Shown in pieces: positions 31,840-46,800 of a stretch of DNA of 50,565 nucleotides. How positions within the stretch are numbered: the first letter of the stretch is position 1; each line of letters starts with the position of its first letter. Made by a program: the position numbers and the translations under genes. This DNA comes from Clostridia bacterium. GTDB taxonomy: Bacteria; Bacillota; Clostridia; Christensenellales; UBA1242. The notes under the pieces are model-generated. The model was not told the origin of the DNA. It searched no databases and was given only the letters and a program-made list of their open reading frames with translations. The stretch spans positions 1-50,565 of the forward strand of contig JAFQFI010000022.1 in the NCBI GenBank assembly GCA_017398655.1. The letters are read 5' to 3'.

Positions 31840-34800
31840 TTACTTTTTATTTTTTATTTTAAATTTTTTGTTTTTTGGTAAGTAAAAGTAAACAGAAAAT
31901 ACTACTAAATTTAAGCAAATAATCATAACTAATACATTTACAATTATGCTTACTATATCAGTTTTTTGATTGTTGTTTGATAAAATTTCATTATTATCAA
32001 TTGATACAGTTGACAATACATTAAACTTAATTTCTCCACCATTTATAATAACTTCACTTGTGTTTTCTGCAATATATATTCCAGCACCACCTTTTGAAGC
32101 AAAGTTAATTAATATATTGCCACCATTAAGTTTTATTTCTGCACCATTTGTAGCGTAAATAGCTCCACCATAACCAGTATGAGCATAGTTAAACATAATG
32201 TCACCACCATTTATAACTACGCTTCCACCATCAGTGTATAAAAATCCACCGTTTGTTGGGTAAGAAGCTGAAGAAACACCATTTCTTACAAAGAAACCGC
32301 CATTAACAATAACTATTCCGCCTTCGTTATACATAAATCCACCAAAGCATGTATATGTTGTATTGCCTTGTGATCTATTTAAACGATAATCACCACCGTT
32401 AAAGTAAACAATAGCATCTTCACCATAGTTTGCAATTGCACTACCTTTACAATTTGTTGTTGTACTTGTAGACATATTGTTATAAATTTGAGTACCATTT
32501 AAGTAAAGTTGACCATAGTTTTTAACAACAGAAGCTTCTCCTGCAGTATTTGTAAAACCACTAACAGAAACATTTGAATTTAATATCAATATTCCATAAT
32601 TTTCAAATAAAGGAGCCGTTTCGTTAAAAGCAGCATAACCATGACGAGCTTCAATTATAATTTCTCCAGAGCCACCACCAAGACTTAATTTTAAAGTTGA
32701 TGCGTTTGTTGGAAGAGAAATTATAGGAGTATCTTTATGTAAAGCATATCTTGCCATAAATATTTTATTGTTGCTTAAAACATTTTCTTCTGTAACACCT
32801 GTTGAACCAACTGTGTAGGTAGTAATAAAGTATATTACACCATTTTCTTGCATACAATTTACCATTTCAGATAATGACTTAATACCTGTTGGAACAAGAT
32901 GTTCTCTATCTGTAAAGAAACCAGAAACTGTAGCATCACTATAATAATAAACTTTATAATAAGATATATTAACATTTACATATATACTTGCTTCATTTTC
33001 ATAAATATCATCATTAAAAGGTGTAAATACAAGTTTGTATTTTTGAGTTGTATCGCTTGGTTTAATATTGCCATCAGCAAAAGCCCAAGTACCAGAAACA
33101 GAACTGCCGTTGCTTATAGCCATACCACCCTTAAATGTTGCTTGAGACAATGTTTCGTCTTTATTTAAATAAACAGTAGGAGCTTCTTTAACAACCAAAA
33201 TCTTACCGGTTATTTTTAATTTTAAGCTACCTTTAACTTCTTCATTCTGTCTACTATTGTTTACAACTTTATACCAAATTGTATATTCACCCTTAGCCAT
33301 ATATCTTGGAGCATTTTCGCTGTAAACACCATTTTCTTCTTTAGCAAATGTAACTGTATAATCAGAAGAACCAATAACTTTAATATCTTCAGTTGTTACG
33401 GTTTTATATTTTCCATCAAGACCATAAACAATGTCACTTGCGTTAACAACTATGCTTCCTTGATAAGATACAGAAGCCAATACAATTTGATTTTGAGCCG
33501 CATCTAATTTTAAGCCAAAAGCACCCATATCATAGTAAAATGCCTTAAAATCGCCTGTATTTAAAGGTAAATTGTTTTTATAAGATTTTATAACAGCATC
33601 ACCTACATTTGGCTTAGAACCACCATTTTTAACCAAAGAAACACCTATTTCGCTGCCCTCTACCAAACCAGTTGATAAGATGTTTAAATCGGCAGTATCA
33701 ACAATGTATAAGTTTGATTCTCCACGAGAAGAACCATTGTGTTTTATGTATGCAAATAAGCCACTTTGTAAATGTAAATTATAATAATTTTCTGCAGTGT
33801 TGTTTGAATTTGCATAAGCATAATAAATACCACCAGCCACATTAGCATTGTTATAAGAAACTTCAATTTCGCCTTTAATTACAACAGAAACAGGAGAAGT
33901 TGTATTTTCTGCAATATATATTGCACCACCATTATTTGTTGCAGTGTTACCTCGTTTCTCACTGCTACCAACTTCGCCATCTTCATCTAAATCAATCCAA
34001 CCACCAAATACAGTGTTTAACAAGTTAATGGTTGCGCCATTTGCACCATTTATGTATAATGCACCACCATTATTACCTGCACTGTTATTTACAAAAGTTG
34101 AATTGCTAATAGTTAATTCACTATTATTTGCACCTGCCACTTCTGAGAATATAGCAATTGCACCACCATCTTTAGATGCTGTATTGCCATCAAATAAGCA
34201 ATTATCAATTAATCCTGTAAATTTGCCTGTAATTTTTATTCTTAATAAACCACTACCATTTGTTTGGTTAGAAATAAATTCACAATCTTCAAATTCAAAT
34301 TTATTAACACCTTCAAGATTGATTATTCCAGAAACGGTATTAACATCATATGTTGTTTTGTTTTGATTAAACAATGTATCAACAATTTTTAATGATCCAC
34401 CAATACAAGTGATAATACCATAGTTTTCTTTGTTTGAAATAAACTCGCAACCTCTAATATTAACATTAGAATCTTGTGTATATATAGAACCATAACAATT
34501 GTTTGGATTAAAGCTTGCACTTGATTTAACTATTGTATCAATCAAGTTAATAGTAGAAGAATTACTATAAATTGCCCTACCATAATGTTTTGCATTAATT
34601 AATCTTGTTTCGTTATCAAGAGTAATATCATAAACATCTAAAACAGCACCACTTTCAAGATAAATACCTGCGCCAAGTTCTGCAGCATTATCAACAACTT
34701 TACCACCAATCAATCTTGTGTGAGATGATGTTGTAAAGCCATAAATAGCGCCACCTTTACTGCTTGCATAACTTGCAGAAGATGTTAATGTATAGTTATT

Positions 34801-37800
34801 TGAAATTTCACCACCATTCATAACCATACTGCCAGCATTAGCAATACCAAAACCAGATGTGCTTGTTGCACCTTCTTTTGGAGTGTTATTAACAACAAAA
34901 CCATCATTTATTGTTAATTGACCAGAAATATAATTGTAAATACCACCACCAGAGTGTGTCATTGTATTGCTACTTACCCTACCATTGTTCAAAATAAATT
35001 GACCATTATTATAAACACCACCACCATGACCAGCAGAGTTAGAAGAAATTTCTCCACTTGTTAAAGTAAATATACCTGTGTCGCCATTATAAACACCACC
35101 ACCTTCACCATATGTTATGGTTTCATCTGGGTTAACAACATCAACTGCAGTATTATTTACAATTGCACCACTTATAAAGTTTAAAATACCAAAGTTTGCA
35201 ATACCTGCACCTTTATTTGCAGTGTTATCATAAATGTTTACATCTTCAAAAGATGCAATACCTGCTGAGGCATTATAAATGCTACCTACATTTGTTTGGT
35301 TGTTATAAACATTTGTGCCTGTCATTTCAAGTAAACCATTGTTATAAATAACACCATTTAAGTTAGAAGCAAAGTTATCTTTAACCTCACCACCAATAAA
35401 CTTAACATCAGCACCAGTATCAATATAAACAGCACCGTTTTGACAGTAGTTGCTTAAACCATTAGAGTGTCCTGTAATAACAGAATTCATAAACAAACCA
35501 CTTGTGTTTTCTGCAAAATAAACAGAAGCACCATTTGCAGCAAAGTTGTTAGAAAGTTGACCATTTTCAAGTTTAAATGTACCTTCAACAACACTAATTA
35601 AACCACCTTTACCATCTTCGCCAGAATTTACATTGCCATAAACATTACTTTCTAAAATACTTAAGTAAAGGTTATTTGTTATTTCAATTAAAGCTTTCTT
35701 TTGTGTTAAGTTGCCATAAATAGAACTATTTACAATGTTAAATCTTGGTATACCAGTAGAAGTTGCATTATCAAAACTAAACAATGTTGCTTCTTCACCA
35801 TAACCAAAGTTTCCACTTATAACAACATTTTCTAAGGTTGCAGAACGAATAAAACCATAATGAATTAAAGAACAACCATTGATATTATTTGCTACGAATT
35901 TGGTATTTTTAATATTAACTTCAACTTCAGAATAAATTGCAGTACCATACCATTCAGAAGTATTACCAATAAACTCACTATTGTTTAAAGTTATTGTTCC
36001 TAATGGGTTTTCAAAATAAACACCAGCACCACTACCTAAAGAAGTGTTATTTTTAAACACAACACCGTCAATAACAAGTGAAGATGTTTCTAATTCTGTA
36101 TAAATACCTGCACCATCACCTTCAGTACGGTTGTTATAAACTTTAGAGTTTAAAATTGTAAGTTTAGCACCCAACCAAATAGCACCAGCATAATCGCTTG
36201 CATAGTTATCATAAATTTCAGAATTTATAATAGTAGAGTCAGATGTTAAAACCATACCTCCACCAAGTTTAGAAGCGTTATTATAAACTTTTGTTCCGTT
36301 AAGAAGAACAGGAGCATAAGCCATAATACCACCAGCCATACCAGTTGAAGAGTTATTATAAATTTCACCACCATTAACAGTTAAATTACCACCATATACG
36401 GCAATACCACCTCCACCACCATAAGTAGATTGAGTAGTATAATCAAAACTAACATCATTAAAGTTAACATTGGTTTTAATTAAAGTTGTTACAACATTTA
36501 ATGTTGTAGTATTCCAGTTATAGTTGTTTCTAACAATTGTATTATTTAAAGTAATTTTAGAGTTTGCACCTAAAATGCCAGTACCTAAATAACCTTTAGT
36601 TGTATTGTTTTCAATAATACTATTGTTAATTTGCAAATTAGCATATTCTCTTGCATAAATACCTGCACCAGAGAATTCTTTACCACTTAATCCCCCAATG
36701 GTATTTCTATTATTTGCAATGTATGCATTTTCTACAACTAAATTGTTTGTTAAACTTGCAGAAGAACCAAATCTTAAAGCACCACCTTGTAAGGTATTTC
36801 CTGTTAAGTAAACATCTTTAACATAACCATTACTATTGTATATTGAAAGTTCACCCTGAACATTTGCAGCACTTAAATTAAAGTTGTTTTTAATATTAAC
36901 ACCACTAAACTTAAGATTATCAATTGCCTCAATTGCAATAGCAAAACCAATTGAATCACTTCCACCACATTTTCTGTTTTCAGAAATACTGCCACCACTA
37001 TAGTTTACTGTATGACCTTGATTTGTAGTAGAACCTGAATCTGGCTCATAAAAATGAACCATTCTATTTGCAATATTGTTTTCTACAATCAAATTATCAA
37101 AATTAAGAACATTATTGTTTGTTAATTTAACAAAAAGAATAGTAGAACTTCCACTGCATTGGTTTTCAATATATGTATTATTTATATTATTAAATATTAC
37201 AGAATTACCTAATGTAATTGTAGTTAAATAACCTAAACAAGCATTATCTTTAAATAAATTATTATCAAAATTTAAAGTACCTTTTTTAATGTTAAAATAG
37301 AAGAAATTAGTATAAGTAATACTACTTCCACTTGGAGTTGTATTTATGTTATGTCTAAATACACAATTTTTAACTGTTACAATATCGTTAGCTCTTTCTG
37401 CTTGAACTAAAAGGTATGTTCCATAATGAGAAGTAGAATCAGTACTTCCTAACCTGTATGATGTTTTATTTTCATGCAAATACAAATTTTCAAGAGTTAC
37501 TTTGTTTGAGCCAGAAGATGTATTTATACCATTAGTAATATTAATTAATCTCCAATATGTATAATTGTAACATACTTCCGTATTTCTAATAGCAACATCA
37601 CCTGCAGAATCTATATAAATTACACCATAAACTTGAGTGCTTGCAGTGTGATTTTTAAATAAACATCCATCAATGTTGATACTTGAACCATTAACACACT
37701 TATCATAACAAATAGAATTGCCTTTATAGCCATTTGATTCAACTCTGTTATTATCAAATATACTATTTAAAATGTTTACTTCTTTTACAGCTTCAAAATA

Positions 37801-40800
37801 TAAAGCACCACCATTAAATCTTGCTGAGTTATTATAAAATAAACAATTATCAATATTTATAGCAACATTAGTTTTTGCATAAATTGCACCACCAAAGTTA
37901 TTGCTTGATGTTGTGTTAAAAGATGCTTTATTGCTTTTAAAAGTAGAATTTGTAATTGTTAATACTTTTGGATCACCTGTAGTAGTAGAGTTAATAAAGT
38001 AAATAGCACCACCAAAGTTTTGTGCAACAATTGAATTACCTTCAAACCAACAATTGTTAATTGTTAAATTTCCACCAGTTGCATAAATAACACCACCACC
38101 ATTTGCATAGTTGTTTTCAAACCTTACATTATTTAAAACAACATCTGCAGTTTCAGCCCTTATAATACCACCTGCTCTTGATTTATTATAATTATTATAA
38201 GCCGTACCATTATTATAAATTAATTTTCCACCACTTTTTACATGAATAAAGCCCCATTCAGAATTAATACAAGCATCTTTACCATTAACTTTATAATTAC
38301 CATTTATGTTTGTATTGTTAATAGTAAGTACAGAGCCATTATCTACTATAATACAAGGATTTTTGTCATTTTTATCAAATCTAAGAGTATCATTTATATA
38401 ATACTTACTTAATGTTTTGCCATGTAAATCAATTGTTGTGTTGTTTTTAATTACCCAGTTGCTCATAATTACAACATTATATTTGCCATCGGCATTTTTA
38501 CTTTCAACTGCAGCCCAAGTTTTTAATGGGTCAGCATAACTTCTACCAGAGTTGGTATCTTTTGCGTTGCTTGTACTGTTATTAGGGTCAAAGTACAATG
38601 TAGAACTAAAATCTTGATTCCATACTGTTTGTGTTGTAGAAACAGCAGAAAGTGTAACACCTGCTTTGCTACCATTTACATAATGAGTATCTGCCCAACC
38701 ATCAACATAAACAGCTTTTGCAAGGTTTTGAGCTTTTGCATTGTCAAAACTGCCACCAAAAGCAGAAGCAATTGCATCGCCACTACCAACATTTTTAGGT
38801 ACAACAAATCTTACAATGCTGTTTGCGTTTAATTCGCCTAACAAAATTGTAGGTGCAGCAATTGTACCAGATGTTGAAGATCCAACAGGTTGAATATATT
38901 TTAAACCTTTAATAACAACTACATTTGATTTATCTGTTTTTCTTGTATCATTAGAATATGTAAAAGTTAAAGTATCTCCAACATTCATTGCTTGACTAAA
39001 GTTTGTAAAAGCACCATTTGTAGAATTTATTCTAACTTTTTGTGTAGAGTTATAAGTAATAGTAAACCAGTCACAGTTTGCTTCAGCAGCAACAAAATAA
39101 CTAAAATTCAAATTAAATGCTTTAGTTGCAACAATCTTGTAATCAGCAACAGAAGATATTATGTGAGAATTAGGGTTTACAATCGCACCATCGCTACGCT
39201 CAACAAAAGTATAAGCAGCAGATGTTGTTGCATAGTAGTTAGAAGTTGTGTCTCTTGTAGCAGAAATTGTAGAAGATGTGGCTTGTAAACTCTTAGTAAA
39301 ATCACTCATACAAGATAAGTTACTAATAACAGGACCATCTGTGCCACTATTAGTAGAAGTATCTTTATAGTAAACAAGTTTTACAATATCTCCTGCTTCC
39401 ATTGCTTGACTGAAATGTTGAGTAGCAGTCATACCTGTGCCAGTTCTGTATATTTTTTGTTCGTTGTTATAAACAACTTCAAAATAATCAAAGCTATTTT
39501 CACTATTACTAATCCAATCAAAACTCAAAGTGGCATTTCTTAAAGCAATAAATTCTATTGAAGAAACTTTTCTGTTTGTTACTCCTCTATTACCATTAAT
39601 TAAATCTCCATTTTCTAATTTAAATGGATACTCTGAGTTATTAACAATTTTAAAGTTTTCACCATAATCAATAATATTGCTGTTTGCAAAGCCATTTGCA
39701 ATAATAGGTGCAGTTATAATAGGGTTACCACTAATATAAATTTTACCAGGGGTATAAATAGAATATTCTAAGTTTTCTTCTCCACCATAATCACTGGAGA
39801 TTAACCCGTTAGAAGCATCTATCAAACCACCAGTTATTGTTATGCTTGCAGAAGCACTATTAGAATTAATTGCACAAATACTATTGCCTGAAATAATTCC
39901 ACCATTTAATGTAAAGTGTGCGTCTGTATAAACACCAGTTTGGTTATTTTCTATAACAACACCATCACATGTTACTTGTGCGCTGGTTGTAACATATAAA
40001 CCATATTCACAATTATTAACTTCTGTATACTTACTAAAGTTTGCATAGCCATCAATAATATAAAAACCATATTTGGCACCAGATAAAACACTGTTTTCAA
40101 AATTAAATCTTACATTATTTGCATGAATTAATTTTTCACCATCACAACCAATAATTGCAGTGTCTACTACATTTATCATTGCATTAAACCAAATATTGTC
40201 TTCACTTTCTGCATAAATAGCACAAGTTTTAGTTTTATAAATTTCACAACCATCAAAAGTAATATTGTTTCTTACTGCCAAATCAAATTTCATTTCTTTA
40301 ACAATAGCATTGGTATTTCTACTTTTTGATAATTTTGTTGCATATAAAACATACCCGCAATCGCTAAATAAACAATCTTCATATTTAATATCACTTGAGT
40401 AAATATTGGAATATAAAGTTATTACTTGTTTACAATTAAAAAATTCGCAATCAGTAATATTTATCTTTTGAGCATTCTGTAATGAAGCTATATAGTTACA
40501 ATTTTCAAAATAACAACCCTCAAGAGTTTTTTGTAAATTGTTGTTAAAGAAGAAACATCTGCTTACATTTATAAATTCACAGTTTTTTGCTTCTAAAGTA
40601 CTGCCCATATACATACCTATGCCAGTAGTATATATGTTGTAAAATTTGCAATTTTTCATTACAGCAGGGACACCATTAAAATGCAAAGGATAAGTTTCTG
40701 TTGTATACAAGTTCTGCAAAGTAAAATTCTCTAAAGTTATGTTTCCATTTGTAGAACCAATAATTCTTGGTACACAAACCCTTCCGGCAACAGTAACAGT

Positions 40801-43800
40801 TTGATTATAGTAATCTAAGCCATTTGTTGTATTTTCATTATTCCTATTACCGTCTATAATAAGATTTTTAATAACTGCCGTACTACTTGTAGTAAAAATT
40901 ACTCCACTTGTTATATATGGCATTACCCCAGCATTATTAAAGTAAACTTTAAAAGTCATACCTTTAAAATCATGAGTGCCTGTTAATGTTACTTTAGACA
41001 TAACATATACTGTAACATCACTATCTGCCACCAATAAAACTTGTAATAAAGAACTAAATGGTTCGTTTATAGTTCTGCCGTTTGTTAATAAAGTTGCATG
41101 ACCTGTTTTATTTTCAGGGTCAAAATAATAAACATTTGTTTGAGCAACACTACCAAACTCTCCAGCAGTTTCAGCAGATTGTAAAGCACTAACAACAATT
41201 GATAAGCCACTTGCACTTAAGGTTGCGCCATCAATTTTAAATAAATTAACAAAACCATTAAAATCTGATGTAGTAGGGGTATATCCTGTATCAACACCAA
41301 TAATCATTAAGCCGGTTGCAACATCAACATTTGTTTTAATAGTTGTTTTTGCACTACCAGAAATAGAACTGGTTAATAAAATGCTTGTTGTAGAAGTTGT
41401 TGTAACACAATACATTGTACCAATATTGTTTTTACCACCAATATGAGTAGAAGCACCTGCATAAACATCATAAGTTGAGTTGTTAACAGCAACTACCTTT
41501 TTTAAATCTAATCTTGCTGTAGCATATAAACCATGTCCGTTGTTTATAAAGTGTCCACCAATAACAGTAACTGTTTTTGCATTTGGTGTATATGTATTAT
41601 AAAAACCATAGGTACAACCATCTATTGTTGTATTTGTTAAGTTTAAATTTGTTTCTATATAGTTTGTATAACTGTTATTAAATTCTGTATAAAAACCATT
41701 TTTGCAGTTTTTAATTGTTGTATTAGATACATTAATATTAATTTTACAACCCGTACTTGTTGTGGTGTACAAAGAGTGTTTAATTTTTATTGCACCAGAT
41801 GTACAATTATAAAGTAAACAATTTTTAATATTAATAATATTATTGTTTGTATTGTCTACACCTAAATTAACATTATCGCCAAAAGCCAATTGTATTGCAA
41901 GTTTTGTGTCATAAACAACCAAATCAGAAATTGTTAAAGTTTTGTTTGCGTTTTCGGCACTTCTTAAAATAGCGTTATCATAATTTGATACAATCAAACC
42001 AGATATGTTTTCTGTTGTTCCAGTAGTACCATTAACAGCGTTAGCACCTTTATCTAAAACAACATTGCTTCCATAAATATTAGAACTACTTAATTGAAAA
42101 CCATCACTTGAATTATATGCCTTTACATCTGAAATATAACAATTTACATTTGATAAATAAAACATTAAATTTAAATTTTCAAAACTACAATTAGAAACTT
42201 CTAAATTAACTTTTGAAGTATTATTGCTTGTTAAAAACATAAATCTTTGAGCATTTGTTATTGAACTATCTTCAATTTTTACAGTGTTATTTGCTGCATT
42301 ATAAACAATAGAAGTTGCTCTATTTGGGGTAATTTTTAAGTTAGAGTTATCAATTTGACAACCTTTAAAATTAACACTGTTGCCTTCTTTATTGGTTGTC
42401 ATATACAAAACAGAAGTATAACCAATATTATTATAGAAGTTAGTGTTATTAAAATTAGCATTGATTTTAACACTGTCACCAGTATAAAAATTAATTGCCC
42501 CAGAATTTGCATGTGCTACACCATTTGACAATGCATAATCTGTACCGTTGTTAATAAACTCACATTTTTCTGTTGTTATGTTTACAACATTAGTATTATT
42601 GCCTGTTCCACTTGCAAAAACAAGAAGTGCTACACCACCGTAATAGGTTGCCCCATAAATTTTATTGCCTTCTATACTTGTGTTATAAGCATTAAAGTTT
42701 ATGCTTTTTTGAGAGTTTGCATCATAAGTTAAATTAAATGCAACACCAACACCACCATTAATATTGTTAACACTATAATGAGTTGTGTCTGTTAACTGAG
42801 AACTTCCTCCAATAGCCGGAGATTGATAAGCATTTATTATTGTATTGTTAGAAATTTCACTATTTTTAATATCAATTTTTACTTGTGGGCTTGTATGAGT
42901 TGCTGTTGTATTTTCTACATAAATACCAACACCCATATACTTGCCCTTTGCAGTTGTATAAATTGTATTATTTGTAATTTTAACTTTATTTAAATTTAAA
43001 TTAAAGTTTGTATTATTTGCATTTACTTTTAAGTGTATAGCAGTTCCACTTGTTGCAGTTGCGTTGTTTTGAATTGTTGTATCATTTAAATTAATTGTAC
43101 AATTCTTTTCGCTATAAATTACTGCTTTTGCAAGTAAGTATTCGTCTGCATAAACTGCATTATTATAATGCTTTCTGCCATCTAAAATTAAGTTATTAAT
43201 TGTTAAAGTTACATTGGCAGTTGTTATGTTAAACATATAAGTTGTTACAGAAGATGCTCTTGATAAAGTTATACCTGCACCATTAATAACAGTATCTGCA
43301 GAAATTTCCCATGTTTCGCACAAATAAACTGTACTACCTGTACTTGCCAAAGCTAAAACTCTATCCCATGTTAATACTGCTTTTGCACCACTACTACCAT
43401 CGTTACTATTATTTCCAGTTTTTGGACTAAAATAAATAGTATTTGTTGCTTTTTGTGAATTTAAATAACAATAATATTCATTTAAAACTGGGTCATAAAC
43501 ATACTCTACAGTAGAAGATCCAATTAAAGCTGTATTATCCCAAGTAACTTTACTTATAATATATTCCCATTCTTCCTCTGTTAAAGCTTTGCCACTTAGT
43601 TCTACATCATAATCAAAAATTTTACCTTCAATAAATTGTCCTGCAGCATTTTTTACACCACAGTATTTAAAATTTAAAGCAAATAAATCTTTTGCGTCAC
43701 CAAACAAGTGAAATTTTGCAGATTTATCGGTGTTTAAAATTACACTAAATCTGTTATTTACCATTACTCTTGTATTTAAATATATTTCACCCTTTATTTG

Positions 43801-46800
43801 GTAATTGGCATTAATATCACTACCATAATTTTCACCAGCATTGTATAACAACTTGCCTGAATATATATATGCCTTTGCATTTGTATTAACAAATATAGTA
43901 CTTAAAGTATAGTCAGAGAAGAAACCTTGTATTATACCACCATACATATTAAATACGCCGTTGCCACTTACATAAACAGCAGCACCATTTGCTCTATAAC
44001 TACTTGAAGTGTCACCATTAATTTTGGCATTATCACTACCCAACTCGCCAAAATCAAAAGTTCCGTATGTAATTACTGTACCTGCAGCACTACTACTGTT
44101 AAATTGATTTATATACATTTCGCCAGAAACAAAATGTACATAACCTCCTGCCAAAACATAAATGGCTGAACCATAAAAATAAGTAGAGTTATTAAATAAG
44201 TTTGTGTTTGTTAATATTACATTAGTATCTGCACCAGCATATAAACCAGAACCATAACTTGCTAAATTACTTTGAATAAAACTATTGTTTATATTTGCAT
44301 TTACTCCATCTGCAAAATAAATGGCACCACCTAAAGCTCTATTTGCTTCATTAACATTACCAATATTATTTGTTCCGCTTAATACCTTATTTGTGTGGAA
44401 AGTACAATTGTCAATTTGTACATTTACATTTCCAACAACAGAAAGACCAACACCTTTTATTTGATAAGAATTATTATATTCTCCAATGTTACTAGCAATT
44501 ATACTGTTTGTTAATGTAACATTTCCAATAGAATAAATTCCTGCACCATAAACCCTTGCCTTACAACCTTCTACTTTTATATTATTTCCAGTAAGTGTGC
44601 CTGCATTATATATTGCTCCACCATTACCCAAAGTATAAAGGTTTCTAATAATTGTTCCATCAAGATTTAATTTACCAATATTGCTAATACCTGCACCGTA
44701 AATGTTTGATGTTGGGTTTTTATTTAATTTTGCATTTTCTATAATTACATTACCAACAATATTTAACTCTGAAGTAGCACTATTTACATTAATTAAAGGT
44801 GCTGATGCATTTTTGCTATAACCAGAATCTGCACCAGTAATAGTAATTCTGCCCTTCATATCGTGGCTACCAATAGTAACTTTTGCAGATTGTGTAAGTG
44901 TTAAAATGCTTGATTCTATACTATTTGTGTTTGATATTAATCTTGACAAATAAATATTGTTATCACTTTGTAAAACCATTGTTGAAGTTATAGAATATGG
45001 GCTTAAGAAATATATTGTTGCATTATTGTTTAATAAACTTACAACTTTATCTAAACTTGCAACTGTAGTTGAAAAACTACCTTCAGAATTTGTTAGGTCG
45101 TCATAAAGATAGAAAATATTGTCTTTAAAATACAAGTCATCGTAAGCAATTTTAATTTTTACTGTAATATTTTTTAAAGTGTTATATTTTTCTATATTTT
45201 TAGGAATTACATTTACAGAAATTGATGAGTCGATATGGTTATAACCAACAACTATATCACTATTGCCATTAAACTGAAGATCTACAGCAACATCATTGCC
45301 TAAAATATCTACAATTCTTCCAGACATTGTAACTGGTAAATTTGAGTTTTTAACAAATCGTGCACCAAGAATTGTATTAATTGTAATACTTTCTGCAACT
45401 ACAATATCCATACGAGAAATTTTAACTTCTCTATAGTCAGGAAAATAATTTTCTCCACTTTCGTCTAATATAAAGAACCAAACAATTTTGCTTTCGCCCG
45501 GCTCTCTTACTGTAATAGGAGTTGTAGTATATTCACCGTCTTCTGCATCACTATAGAAAATTTGATAATTGCCAACAGAAGAGTAAACTTCTATGTTAAT
45601 TGTATGTTCCAAACCATCATAATCACAATAGTTATCGCTTGCTGTGTAAGATAATGTTGAATTGTCTGTAGATATTTTTTCTACAAGCAAACCAACTCCT
45701 GTTTTGCTTGAGCCACTTGTTATTGTGGTTGCATAAAAAGCATAATCTTCTTGATATTTAAAAGCATTAATTGTTTGTTGTGTAAAATATTTATCGCTTC
45801 CTGTAATTTTAGCTACAAATACACCTGTCAAATTTCTATCACTGTTTATACAAACAATACTGCCATCTTCTAAATTAGAAATGATTTCTATTGTTGGGAA
45901 AACAGTGTTATTTGCTAAAAATAAATTGTCAGCACTTCCACCAGTTTTTGTGTTGTTTTCTATAACAATTTTATTTTGTTTGTTTGCTTCACCAAAAGAA
46001 ATTTTACCATTACCTGTTGTAGAAGAGAAATATACACCACCACCGTTTGTACCAGCAGTATTACCTACAATTGTAGAGTTTGTTATTTTTAAATTACCTT
46101 TATTTACATAAATAGAACCACCATATGTTGCAGCTGAGTTGTTTTCAAAAACACAGTTATCTACTATTATATTTGAAGCATCATTATACCAAGTTTGTGA
46201 ATCATCTACACAAATAGCACCACCCTTACCGTCAGTATTGTTGTTAATAAAAACACTGTTTATTGCACCAATATAAGATATTGCACCAGCAAATTGAACG
46301 GCATTATTTCCTTCAAAATAACAAGATACAATTTGTCCAGCATGTGCTGCACCACCATACATACTTGCACTGTTTTCTATAAATTCACAATTCGTACAGT
46401 ATGTTGAAATAACTGCACCACCACAATTAGCAGAGTTTTTAACAAATGTTGAATCATAAATATGTCCACCACTTACAGCACCACCATTATTACTTGTTGC
46501 TTTGTTACCTTCAAAGTAGCTTCTATAAATGTTAGTAAAACTATTAGCATGAATAGCACCACTTGCATTACCAGTAGATTCATTCCCTATAAATGTACAG
46601 TCATAAACATTTAAAGAACCACCATCTGCATTTTGAATAGCACCCCCAGCGCCATTAGAAGTGTTGTTTTTAAATGTACTATTTTTAATTGTTATATTGC
46701 TACCAATAGCATAAATTACACCACCACCAGAATATGCTTTAGCAACACCATCACTTAAAGTTAATGTTTTATTTCCGTCGCTGTAATTATCTTCAAAAAT

